From the NCBI GenBank assembly GCA_905372495.1, contig CAJPPG010000021.1, forward strand, positions 1 to 12,270: a DNA stretch of 12,270 bases, written 5' to 3'. The notes beneath the pieces were generated by a model. It did no database searches and was not told the origin of the DNA. It was given only the letters and a program-made list of their open reading frames with translations. The stretch comes from Candidatus Saccharimonadota bacterium (GTDB lineage Bacteria; Patescibacteriota; Saccharimonadia; Saccharimonadales; Saccharimonadaceae). This document shows, piece by piece, positions 6,311 to 11,820 of the stretch (positions are counted from its first letter, which is position 1; the number at the start of each line of letters is the position of its first letter). A program made the translations under genes and the position numbers.

Positions 6311-6368
6311 AGGCCCGTTCAACTAAATCGAAAATTATTTTATCCTTTCTCCCCAGTTGAACGAACCC
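6311..6368 (-). promoter_or_regulatory. rpsA leader hairpin, candidate autoregulatory site
   Basis: Minus strand: GGGTTCGTTCAACT (6355-6368) pairs with AGTTGAACGGGCCT (6311-6324), nine perfect Watson-Crick pairs extended by GC and wobble pairs to 14. The 30-nt loop contains a decoy-like GGGGAGAAAGG and a small AAAAT/ATTTT hairpin. The fold sits between the promoter and the ribosome site. S1 genes in other bacteria are translationally autoregulated; a role here is inferred. Confidence 0.5.
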
Positions 6369-6381
6369 GAATCTATTTCCT

Positions 6382-6410
6382 AATATACCAAATCCACCTC
6401 TGTTTGTAAA
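6382..6410 (-). promoter_or_regulatory. rpsA promoter
   Basis: Minus strand TTTACA (6405-6410), 17-nt spacer, TATATT (6382-6387), giving a leader of roughly 85 nt. Confidence 0.7.
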
Positions 6411-6463
6411 GTTAAGCACCACTAAACATTCCTCTTATCCTTTTTCTTTTTCCCACACCCTCC

Positions 6464-6469
6464 TATAAT
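6464..6469 (+). promoter_or_regulatory. -10 box of the leaderless zincin gene
   Basis: TATAAT exactly 6 nt before ATG 6476; no -35 and no Shine-Dalgarno are visible. Confidence 0.6.
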
Positions 6470-6475
6470 CATTTT

Positions 6476-6973
6476 ATGATTCCAAAAATCGACAATTTCT
6501 CACCCCAAAAAACGTCCAGCCATTCAAATTTGCCGATTTATACTCAATTTATACAAGAATTAGAAAATGAGTACCCTAACTTTATTTTTAAATCCAGTAA
6601 TCGCTTCCGCTTTCGTCCCCCAAAAACCATTTACTATGAGATGCCTTTACCAAATTCACGCAATCTCTCTCCCTATTTTCTCCAACTACTTCACGAACTA
6701 GGACACGCCGTATCGCACCACCACAATTACTCTCTATCCGTTGATCGCCTTAAAATCGAAACCGAGGCTTGGGTTTCCGCACATCGTATTTTTAAATCCC
6801 ATTCGAGTTGGCCTAAAAAATACTGTTTTGATTTTGATCAAGATTTCGCCGAAACTCAACTTGACACTTATCGTCATTGGCTACATAAAAAAGCCACCTG
6901 TAAAAAGTGTGGATTAACAATGTTTCAAGACAAAAAACAACAATGGATTTGTCCACATTGTGATCTATTCTAG
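6476..6973 (+). CDS. Small zincin-like metalloprotease with C-terminal zinc ribbon
   Basis: 165 aa. HELGHAVSHHH gives a zinc-binding HExxH at 73-77; Glu95 or Glu97 in KIETEAW, about 20 residues later, fits the third ligand, as in ImmA/IrrE- and SprT-like minimal zincins. The C-terminus has CKKC (142, 145) and CPHC (159, 162), a second, structural zinc site of ribbon type like that of SprT-family proteins. No export signal, so it is probably cytoplasmic. The substrate is unknown. The start is set by TATAAT 6 nt upstream. Its TAG stop overlaps the stop of the converging DNA-repair gene, sharing CTAG (6970-6973). An assignment to a named family is not possible by eye. Confidence 0.85.
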   Translation: MIPKIDNFSPQKTSSHSNLPIYTQFIQELENEYPNFIFKSSNRFRFRPPKTIYYEMPLPNSRNLSPYFLQLLHELGHAVSHHHNYSLSVDRLKIETEAWVSAHRIFKSHSSWPKKYCFDFDQDFAETQLDTYRHWLHKKATCKKCGLTMFQDKKQQWICPHCDLF

Positions 6974-7647
6974 TCTTTTATTCTTAACGCCTTCAAATAT
7001 TTTTTATTTTCAGCTGATATTCTCCGACTTTCAATTGCTTTTTGAATGGTTTTATTATGTACCCAGACCTTTAATTTCTTTTGTTCAAGATAACTAATAG
7101 TATTCTTCCATTGTTTAGTCAATGCCGTCGCAAAATACCACGCCTGCATCATCTTTACATAATAATCATCATTTTCTACTCTTGCTACCTTTTCCAAATA
7201 TTTATCGTTAAATTCTTTATCTAAAAAATATTGCATCAATACACTTATTGCAAAACGTACAGTATATACACGTTCACTTCTCAACCACGAGTCTACTTTT
7301 CTTAAAGTCTCTTCTCTATCATTTTTTAATACATTTGGCGACAAAACATCACAAACTGCCCAGTTATCAACAAAAGGCAAAAATCGTTCCAACTCTCTAA
7401 TACATAACTTCAAATTACATATTTCAGATATCATTATTCCATGAATTAAATTTTCCTCTTGATACTTATGTGGTAATTGTTTCAAAAAATCATTTTCTTC
7501 TAATTCCGTATATCTACTCTTCGTTATTTTCCGTAAAATCGGCATACGTACGCCAAGTATTTTTGATCTTTCAATAGTAGGAATTAACCGTGCATTAAAA
7601 TCTGCATATTTTTCATCACGATTTTCTAATAAGTCATCCAAAATCAT
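6970..7647 (-). CDS. AlkD-like DNA alkylation repair enzyme
   Basis: HEAT-repeat DNA glycosylase family that removes alkylated bases without flipping them. 225 aa, the usual length. Family landmarks: LGVRMPILRK near the N-terminus, FVDNWAVCDVL, YTVRFAIS, YYVKMMQAWYFA and HNKTIQKAIESRRIS. By spacing, Trp96, Asp100, Arg131 and Trp170 correspond to the active-site Trp109, Asp113, Arg148 and Trp187 of Bacillus cereus AlkD, so the enzyme looks catalytically intact. It starts 14 nt after the MazG-like gene and is almost certainly in its operon; the ribosome site is weak (AAGAAAAGAA). Activity on particular lesions cannot be predicted; some relatives do not act on N3/N7 adducts. Confidence 0.92.
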   Translation of the reverse strand: MILDDLLENRDEKYADFNARLIPTIERSKILGVRMPILRKITKSRYTELEENDFLKQLPHKYQEENLIHGIMISEICNLKLCIRELERFLPFVDNWAVCDVLSPNVLKNDREETLRKVDSWLRSERVYTVRFAISVLMQYFLDKEFNDKYLEKVARVENDDYYVKMMQAWYFATALTKQWKNTISYLEQKKLKVWVHNKTIQKAIESRRISAENKKYLKALRIKD

Positions 7648-7661
7648 TTCTTTTCTTGCTC

Positions 7662-8021
7662 TTAACGGTTATCTCCGCTACCGTGAATTTTATTTCTTTC
7701 AAAACGGTCTTGTAGCTTTTTGATGTTCATTTTTGCCACCTCTTCAAACTCTACACCTAAATACTTAGACACCATTGCAAGATACCACAAAATATCGCCG
7801 AGCTCTTTAGCAAGTTCCTTTCTTTTTTCATGAGAGACCTCGCCATTCTCATCTCTGATTATCTTTTTTATCTTGTCACAAGCCTCACCAGACTCTCCTG
7901 CTAAACCTAAAACCTTCTCTAAAATTCCTAGGTGATTTACCTTAGCGCCCTCAGCTACAAAAGTTTCATAAGAAAATGTATCAAATTTGCCAGCTTTTTC
8001 CTGATATTCATTAAAATTCAT
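7662..8021 (-). CDS. MazG-like nucleotide pyrophosphohydrolase
   Basis: All-alpha NTP pyrophosphatase that hydrolyses (d)NTPs to monophosphates, often to remove damaged nucleotides. 119 aa. Metal-binding ExxE...ExxD pattern: GLAGESGEACDKIKK (Glu43, Glu46) and KELGDILWYLA (Glu73, Asp76). One domain, as in the short MazG-like proteins, against the two of full MazG. I use ATG 8021, because AAAGGAGGT (8026-8034) lies 5 nt upstream; the in-frame GTG at 8027 falls inside that site. First gene of a two-gene operon with the AlkD-like glycosylase, linking nucleotide-pool cleaning with alkylation repair. The true substrate could also be a modified or signalling nucleotide. Confidence 0.92.
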   Translation of the reverse strand: MNFNEYQEKAGKFDTFSYETFVAEGAKVNHLGILEKVLGLAGESGEACDKIKKIIRDENGEVSHEKRKELAKELGDILWYLAMVSKYLGVEFEEVAKMNIKKLQDRFERNKIHGSGDNR

Positions 8022-8025
8022 CTTC

Positions 8026-8050
8026 ACCTCCTTTTTTATTTATCATAACA
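8026..8050 (-). promoter_or_regulatory. Promoter and strong ribosome site of the mazG-like/alkD-like operon
   Basis: Extended -10 TGT-TATGAT (-10 at 8042-8047) followed by the near-perfect Shine-Dalgarno AAAGGAGGT (8026-8034). It complements the CCTCC of the 16S 3' end in this window. Confidence 0.65.
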
Positions 8051-8134
8051 TAAATATCTTTTAGTCACCGCTTAAAAATATCACCACCTAAATAAACTCT
8101 AGTCTCATCTTCATTCTATAAACCGAACAACTTA

Positions 8135-8161
8135 AAAAACAAAATCCCCTCTTTCGAGGGG
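8135..8161 (-). terminator. Terminator of the KGG-protein gene
   Basis: Minus strand CCCCTC, GAAA loop, GAGGGG (8146-8161), then a T-rich tract complementary to 8135-8144. Confidence 0.85.
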
Positions 8162-8184
8162 TTTGTTATTTCTAGGTGGATATT

Positions 8185-8391
8185 CTACTCAGTTGTCTTT
8201 TTTGCAGGGCCACGTCGTGAAATACGACCGCCTTTTGCACCAGCAATCTTAGCCAGTGCAGGGTTTGCAGCAAAGCCTCCAGTACAGCCTAAGCGGCCAC
8301 CCTTTTGTCCAATCTTTGCGTAAAAATCCTTACCGTATTTTTCACGGTTTGTTGCAGCAGCTTTTAGGCCACCTTGCTTTGTTCCAGCCAT
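8185..8391 (-). CDS. KGG-repeat stress-induced small basic protein
   Basis: 68 aa, rich in Gly, Lys and Ala, with KGG-type repeats: KQGGLKAAATNREKYG near the N-terminus, QKGG (29-32), and AKGGRISRRG (52-61). This pattern defines the stress-induced KGG family (Bacillus GsiB-like), hydrophilic, probably disordered proteins linked to desiccation and general stress, some of which bind nucleic acid. A single Cys36 lies in GCTGG. Ribosome site AAGGA 4 nt upstream of ATG 8391. Transcribed alone from a perfect sigma-70 consensus promoter, so it is probably very abundant. The leader of about 100 nt contains a possible 10-codon frame whose reality I cannot judge. Confidence 0.85.
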   Translation of the reverse strand: MAGTKQGGLKAAATNREKYGKDFYAKIGQKGGRLGCTGGFAANPALAKIAGAKGGRISRRGPAKKTTE

Positions 8392-8496
8392 TATTCCTTC
8401 TTTCTGCCCACCAGAAAAATATTAATTTTATTCCTCCCCCTCTATCCCGCGAAGTGTCATACTCAACTTATCCGCACCCCTTGGTCTATGTCCTGT

Positions 8497-8525
8497 ATTA
8501 TATAATAACCACAGCTTTTTGTCAA
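8497..8525 (-). promoter_or_regulatory. Perfect consensus promoter of the KGG gene
   Basis: Minus strand TTGACA (8520-8525), 17-nt spacer, TATAAT (8497-8502), the best promoter in the window. It lies back to back with the tRNA-Ala promoter. The rest of 8392-8610 shows no gene. Confidence 0.9.
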
Positions 8526-8572
8526 TATGCTAAAGTTAAAAAACATTGTATAATATATTATTCCTAGTTTTA

Positions 8573-8601
8573 TTGACAACCATCTAGTTCTTTGCTACTA
8601 T
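8573..8601 (+). promoter_or_regulatory. Promoter of tRNA-Ala
   Basis: TTGACA (8573-8578), 17-nt spacer, TACTAT (8596-8601), 9 nt before the mature tRNA. Confidence 0.85.
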
Positions 8602-8610
8602 ACTTCTACT

Positions 8611-8687
8611 GGGGTAATAGCTCAGCTGATTAGAGCGCTGCCTTTGCAAGGCAGAGGTCCAGGGTTTGAATCCCTGTTACTCCACCA
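8611..8687 (+). tRNA. tRNA-Ala (anticodon TGC), CCA encoded
   Basis: Acceptor GGGGTAA/TTACTCC with the alanine identity wobble G3.U70, D stem GCTC/GAGC, anticodon stem CTGCC/GGCAG with loop TTTGCAA (TGC at 8645-8647), T stem CAGGG/CCCTG, A73 and CCA (8685-8687). A small hairpin (8692-8706) and an acceptor-mimic hairpin follow before the terminator, so all are probably on one transcript. Confidence 0.97.
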
Positions 8688-8710
8688 TTTTCTGATTAAT
8701 AATCAGCCAT

Positions 8711-8746
8711 GGGGTATTTAGCGTCCCCCCGCTAAATACTCCACCA
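8711..8746 (+). ncRNA. Putative alanine-type minihelix with ACCA tail
   Basis: A 13-bp stem, GGGGTATTTAGCG (8711-8723) with CGCTAAATACTCC (8730-8742), closed by loop TCCCCC and followed by A8743 and CCA 8744-8746. The outer six pairs (GGGGTA/TACTCC), the G3.U70 wobble, A73 and CCA are those of the tRNA-Ala 24 nt upstream. No terminator lies between the two, so cotranscription is expected. Established knowledge: short acceptor-T minihelices with G3.U70 are charged by alanyl-tRNA synthetase in vitro. Whether this RNA is released and charged is inference. It might instead be a vestigial tRNA copy or a 3'-processing signal. Confidence 0.6.
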
Positions 8747-8754
8747 AAAAAATT

Positions 8755-8775
8755 AGACCGTTTCGGTCTTTTTTT
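8755..8775 (+). terminator. Terminator of the tRNA-Ala/minihelix transcript
   Basis: AGACCG, TTT loop, CGGTCT (8755-8769) with T-run to 8775. Beyond it, to about 8870, I see only a short repeated CAATGTA and no gene. Confidence 0.9.
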
Positions 8776-8873
8776 ATACTCTCTCCCCTCTTTTACTATC
8801 TATAAATTAGTTTCAATGTACTCTCTCAATGTATAAAAAACCATCTGTTCTGCACCTAAAGGTTAAAAGTAAC

Positions 8874-8893
8874 AAAAAAATCGCTCTCGCGAT
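8874..8893 (-). terminator. Terminator of tRNA-Ile
   Basis: Minus strand ATCGC, GAGA loop, GCGAT (8880-8893) followed by seven T (8874-8880). Confidence 0.85.
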
Positions 8894-8902
8894 CCGTTGT
8901 TG

Positions 8903-8979
8903 TGGTGGGGATATGTGGACTTGAACCACAGACCTCGTCATTATCAGTGACGCGCTCTAACCAGCTGAGCTATATCCCC
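8903..8979 (-). tRNA. tRNA-Ile (anticodon GAT), CCA encoded
   Basis: Acceptor GGGGATA/TATCCCC, D stem GCTC/GAGC, anticodon stem CGTCA/TGACG with loop CTGATAA (GAT; complement at 8943-8945), T stem TGTGG/CCACA, A73, CCA. It stands alone rather than in a 16S-23S spacer. Unlike the other two tRNAs here it has no acceptor mimic downstream. Confidence 0.97.
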
Positions 8980-8990
8980 AATACCTCTCC

Positions 8991-9019
8991 ATTCTACCCT
9001 ATCTATTCAGAAAAATCAA
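8991..9019 (-). promoter_or_regulatory. Promoter of tRNA-Ile
   Basis: Minus strand TTGATT (9014-9019), 17-nt spacer, TAGAAT (8991-8996), 11 nt before the tRNA. Confidence 0.8.
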
Positions 9020-9046
9020 TATCAAACCTAGATTAGTTTTACATTG

Positions 9047-9055
9047 TGTTATAAT
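9047..9055 (+). promoter_or_regulatory. Extended -10 of the small membrane protein gene
   Basis: TGT-TATAAT (-10 at 9050-9055), 6 nt before ATG 9062. No -35 consensus and no ribosome site, so a leaderless mRNA is inferred. Confidence 0.7.
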
Positions 9056-9061
9056 TTACCC

Positions 9062-9295
9062 ATGCAATGGAATTTTAGTTTTGGTTGGATGCTCATCGGC
9101 CTTATAATTACCACTCTCAGCGGTCTTGTCGTCGCTAAATATCAAGTTATTTCCGACAATATGCTTAGTGGTGTCTCTTCTTATGATCGTGTAAAGTTTT
9201 GGGGCCTTATTGGCGTTGGATTAGGCCTTGCTGTCACCGCAAACCTACACACCTTCTTCCTTACCATCCTCGTTAGTCTTTTATTCAAAAGATAA
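9062..9295 (+). CDS. Small two-helix membrane protein, function unknown
   Basis: 77 aa with two hydrophobic helices, about 9-27 and 46-74, joined by a polar loop (KYQVISDNMLSGVSSYDRVKFWG). The glycine pattern GLIGVGLGLAV in helix 2 suits helix packing. No family recognised. An in-frame TTG at 9044 would extend it by six residues but lies upstream of the -10 box, so ATG 9062 is chosen. Single-gene unit that shares a bidirectional terminator with the convergent methyltransferase gene. Confidence 0.75.
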   Translation: MQWNFSFGWMLIGLIITTLSGLVVAKYQVISDNMLSGVSSYDRVKFWGLIGVGLGLAVTANLHTFFLTILVSLLFKR

Positions 9296-9314
9296 CTAAT
9301 CTTTACCAACAAAT

Positions 9315-9343
9315 AAAATACTCGTCAAATCGACGAGTATTTT
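9315..9343. terminator. Bidirectional terminator between the membrane protein and methyltransferase genes
   Basis: AAAATACTCGTC (9315-9326), 5-nt loop, exact complement (9332-9343); A and T runs flank both sides. Confidence 0.9.
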
Positions 9344-9346
9344 ATT

Positions 9347-9898
9347 TTATAGAACCTGCTGCCTAACCCATTCATACATAGCCACTCCAGCCGCCACCCC
9401 CACATTCAAAGATCTTGTTGATCCCAGCGATTCTATATAACGAACATCATCAGCCTTTTCTAATAATTCACTACTGATTCCATTCCCTTCACTTCCAAAA
9501 ACTAAAGTAGTTTCTTGAACAAATTTTTTATCATGTATAGGCTTAGCGCGTTCAGTATTATTCTCAATTGCCACCACATCTCTGTGTCGTCCCCTCTGAT
9601 CATCCATAAAATCTTTCACTTCCGACCAGTATTTAATCGTCAAATACTTGTCTGTACACATTGCACCGCGCCTATTATATTTCTTCTTTCCAATAATGTG
9701 TACAGACTGAACATTAAAGTTATTCGCCGATCGAACAATTGTCCCTACATTAAAATCGTGATCCACATTCTCAATTGCAATTTCTAAGCTCACCCGTTTC
9801 TCGTCTAAATTATTTTTCACCGCCTCATTAGACAACCCCTTAAATTCGTCTCTTAAGTTTCGAGTATCAAGCGTCGGATCAAGCTCAAAATCTTCCAT
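9347..9898 (-). CDS. SpoU/TrmH-family RNA 2'-O-ribose methyltransferase
   Basis: SPOUT-fold enzyme transferring a methyl group from S-adenosylmethionine to a ribose in tRNA or rRNA. 183 aa. The three SpoU motifs are intact: motif 1 NVGTIVRSANNF (50-61, catalytic Arg56), motif 2 LVFGSEGNGIS (132-141) and motif 3 SLNVGVAAGVAMYEW (163-177), which forms the cofactor knot. The N-terminal 35 residues are short and acidic, with no L30e-like RNA-binding domain, so it resembles the small TrmH/TrmL type. The RNA target cannot be deduced. ATG follows the stop of the antiporter gene by 3 nt, so expression is coupled although the two functions seem unrelated. Confidence 0.93.
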   Translation of the reverse strand: MEDFELDPTLDTRNLRDEFKGLSNEAVKNNLDEKRVSLEIAIENVDHDFNVGTIVRSANNFNVQSVHIIGKKKYNRRGAMCTDKYLTIKYWSEVKDFMDDQRGRHRDVVAIENNTERAKPIHDKKFVQETTLVFGSEGNGISSELLEKADDVRYIESLGSTRSLNVGVAAGVAMYEWVRQQVL

Positions 9899-9901
9899 TT
9901 T

Positions 9902-10873
9902 CTATGCAAAACTCCCCATCATCACATATCCATAATATGCTGCAAACATTAGTAAAAAGATAATTCCCTTCTTGTACCCAATTCTTCCACCATGTCTAGC
10001 AAAGAAGAATAATACTACAGCCGATATGATTAAGGCAATAATATCGATATATGAGAACGCACCACCCCCTACGCCACCGAAAATTGCCACCGGAAGTCCA
10101 GCTACAATACCGATATTAAAGATATTTGATCCTACAATATTACCGATTGCAATATCATACTCACCCTTCTTTGTAGCAATTACTGAAGTTACTAGCTCAG
10201 GTAGCGAGGTACCAAGTGCCACAATAGTGAGTGAAATAATCCTTTGGCTCACACCAAATGTTGCCGCAATTTCCGAAGCTCCTTTAACCACAAAATCACT
10301 ACCAAGAACAATACCGAAAAGACCAATTACGATCATCAAGAGCGCCTTCACTAGCTTAACTGGCTTTTCATCCTTATTCTCTTCTTCATTGGTATCTTTT
10401 TTACGAGCCATCCCAATCAAATAGTAGATAAAAATACAGAAGAATAACAGCAATACAACACCATCTTGACGTGTAAATACATTCTCAGCTAAGCCAAAGA
10501 TTTTATCTGATAGAAGAGCTGCAAATGCTAACGTAATTAAGACTAGCACCGGGATCTCCTTCTTTACGGTCGCCGTATTTACCCTGAGAGTTCCCACAAG
10601 AGACGCCACGCCTAATATTAATAAAATATTAAGCACATTACTACCTACCACGTTACCTAATAAGATATCACCTTTACCAGATAAGATTGACTGAATACTC
10701 ACCGCGAGCTCCGGCGCGCTTGTACCAAAAGAGACGATAGTCAGACCAATCAGCATCTTTGGCACACGAAATCTTCTAGCCGTATCACTAGCTCCATCCA
10801 CAAAAATATCCGCCCCTTTAATTAGAAAGACAAAGCCTATAAGCAGCAATGCCAAATTGATCAAAAGACCCAT
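9902..10873 (-). CDS. Na+/Ca2+ exchanger-type cation antiporter (CaCA family, YrbG-like)
   Basis: Inner-membrane antiporter exchanging Ca2+ for Na+ or H+. 323 aa, with the two inverted alpha repeats of the family. Alpha-1: GADIFVDGAS, then TIVSFGTSAPELAVS (Glu55) and GNVVGSNVLN. Alpha-2: GSDFVVKGAS, then TIVALGTSLPELVTS (Glu226) and GNIVGSNIFN. Each half has about five transmembrane helices. The central loop (156-172, KKDTNEEENKDEK) is charged and short, without the large regulatory domain of animal NCX. ATG 10873 has a GGGAG site 12 nt upstream. It heads an operon with the methyltransferase. Ion specificity is not certain. Confidence 0.94.
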   Translation of the reverse strand: MGLLINLALLLIGFVFLIKGADIFVDGASDTARRFRVPKMLIGLTIVSFGTSAPELAVSIQSILSGKGDILLGNVVGSNVLNILLILGVASLVGTLRVNTATVKKEIPVLVLITLAFAALLSDKIFGLAENVFTRQDGVVLLLFFCIFIYYLIGMARKKDTNEEENKDEKPVKLVKALLMIVIGLFGIVLGSDFVVKGASEIAATFGVSQRIISLTIVALGTSLPELVTSVIATKKGEYDIAIGNIVGSNIFNIGIVAGLPVAIFGGVGGGAFSYIDIIALIISAVVLFFFARHGGRIGYKKGIIFLLMFAAYYGYVMMGSFA

Positions 10874-10903
10874 TTTATTTTTATTCTCCCTTAAACTCTT
10901 ACT

Positions 10904-10912
10904 ATTTTACCA
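10904..10912 (-). promoter_or_regulatory. Extended -10 promoter of the antiporter/methyltransferase operon
   Basis: Minus strand TGG-TAAAAT (-10 at 10904-10909), lying in the 52-nt gap after the preceding gene. No clear -35. Confidence 0.5.
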
Positions 10913-10925
10913 CAAGAAAATTAGA

Positions 10926-11606
10926 TTAGTCCAACCATCTCTTTTTTTGGTCCGCCTGCATACTCTTTGCAATTCTTGGCAGATACTTCAAAATAGCTTG
11001 ATTAAGTGGTAGGTCATATTCTCTAAATTCATCATCCTCAAACTTCTCGCTATGTACATAGTAGCGATTGCGCGCCATCTTTTTCCGACGCTTTTCGCTT
11101 TTCATATAAGATGTGTCTCCAGACGTCTTAATATATTCTAGAACCGCCGTCTCCGGGTATCCGAGCAATTTACCCACACGAAGATTCGCCTCATTCCACT
11201 TGTTTCTATCTTTTTCAGCCACTACCCCATCCTCAGTTAAATCGGTCACCACCGAATAATCTTTCTTCAACTCGTCACATAAACTATCATCAATCGAAAT
11301 ATAAATAAATTCATCCCCCTCATACAAAGATCCCACCGTCCTTTTAATATTTTTATGAACAGCAAACTTACTGACATCACCAATAGTTATTTTTATTCCA
11401 AGCTCCTCTAAAATATTTTTTAAAATATCGCCATCAAGTAGCATCCGACCGTCTTCCATTACATCGTTTACAAGTAATGCAGCAGGTTTAATCCCAATCA
11501 AAACTCCAAGAATACTAGCCGCCTCTGAAATAACTAGCCCTATGTTTTCTTCCCCGTAAAACTCGAGTAAAAAATCTTCTAACTCTAGTAGCTTTTTCTC
11601 CTTCAT
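10926..11606 (-). CDS. Conserved-looking hypothetical protein next to 16S rRNA
   Basis: 226 aa; I do not recognise a family. The N-terminus (1-45) is helical, with an acidic start and a hydrophobic but not clearly membrane-spanning stretch (IGLVISEAASILGVLIGIKP). The middle is mixed alpha/beta, with acidic segments. Residues 140-160 contain NLRVGKLLGYPETAVLEYI, a compact helical motif. Next comes a strongly basic patch, KSEKRRKKMARNRYY (168-182), that could bind nucleic acid. The C-terminus is charged. Start ATG 11606 lies 6 nt after TGA-TATACT, with no ribosome site, so a leaderless mRNA is inferred. It reads in the same direction as 16S rRNA but is cut off from it by a terminator. Confidence 0.8.
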   Translation of the reverse strand: MKEKKLLELEDFLLEFYGEENIGLVISEAASILGVLIGIKPAALLVNDVMEDGRMLLDGDILKNILEELGIKITIGDVSKFAVHKNIKRTVGSLYEGDEFIYISIDDSLCDELKKDYSVVTDLTEDGVVAEKDRNKWNEANLRVGKLLGYPETAVLEYIKTSGDTSYMKSEKRRKKMARNRYYVHSEKFEDDEFREYDLPLNQAILKYLPRIAKSMQADQKKRWLD

Positions 11607-11612
11607 ACAAAC

Positions 11613-11621
11613 AGTATATCA
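11613..11621 (-). promoter_or_regulatory. Extended -10 promoter of the 226-aa hypothetical gene
   Basis: Minus strand TGA-TATACT (-10 at 11613-11618), then 6 nt to the ATG. Confidence 0.65.
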
Positions 11622-11634
11622 TACACAGGAAATC

Positions 11635-11657
11635 AAAAAACCTCCCTTACGGAGGTT
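11635..11657 (-). terminator. Intrinsic terminator downstream of 16S rRNA
   Basis: Minus strand AACCTCC (11651-11657), 5-nt loop, GGAGGTT (11639-11645), then a T-run (11635-11640). It closes the 16S transcript before any tRNA, 23S or 5S gene. Confidence 0.85.
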
Positions 11658-11820
11658 ATCCTTAACAACTCAGTTGTGCAATTCATCGAAAGTAACAGTA
11701 AGCTGTAAATCGTATCTTACTTACGTAAGCTATATTGTGTTCTAAGCTTAATTAACACAATTACGACCGACCTAGATACATTAAGTATCACTACTTAATG
11801 CTCATCAAATCCTTCTCTAG
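11658..11820 (-). other. 16S rRNA 3' trailer with hairpins, no gene
   Basis: Between the 16S 3' end and its terminator there is no tRNA. Several inverted repeats occur: CATTAAGTA/TACTTAATG with a 4-nt loop (11779-11800), TTGTGTT/AACACAA (11735-11760), a CTTACGTAAG palindrome near 11720, and CAACT/AGTTG (11666-11676). They may be processing sites or pair with the 16S leader, which lies outside the window. Confidence 0.6.

Noticed and set aside
8022..8027. GTG start for the MazG-like gene
   Set aside because: The GTG is part of the Shine-Dalgarno AAAGGAGGT serving ATG 8021.
8392..8490. Ten-codon upstream frame in the KGG leader
   Set aside because: No ribosome site and no attenuator-like structure; too short to support.
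8256..8567. 103-codon plus-strand frame opposite the KGG gene
   Set aside because: It reads across the KGG gene and its promoter; no ribosome site, unlikely composition.
8711..8746. The hairpin after tRNA-Ala as an ordinary terminator
   Set aside because: It is followed by ACCA and an A-run rather than a T-tract, and a normal terminator lies 8 nt further on.
9972..10424. 150-codon frame antisense to the antiporter gene
   Set aside because: Proline/isoleucine-rich shadow of transmembrane codons; the minus-strand frame is a clear CaCA protein.
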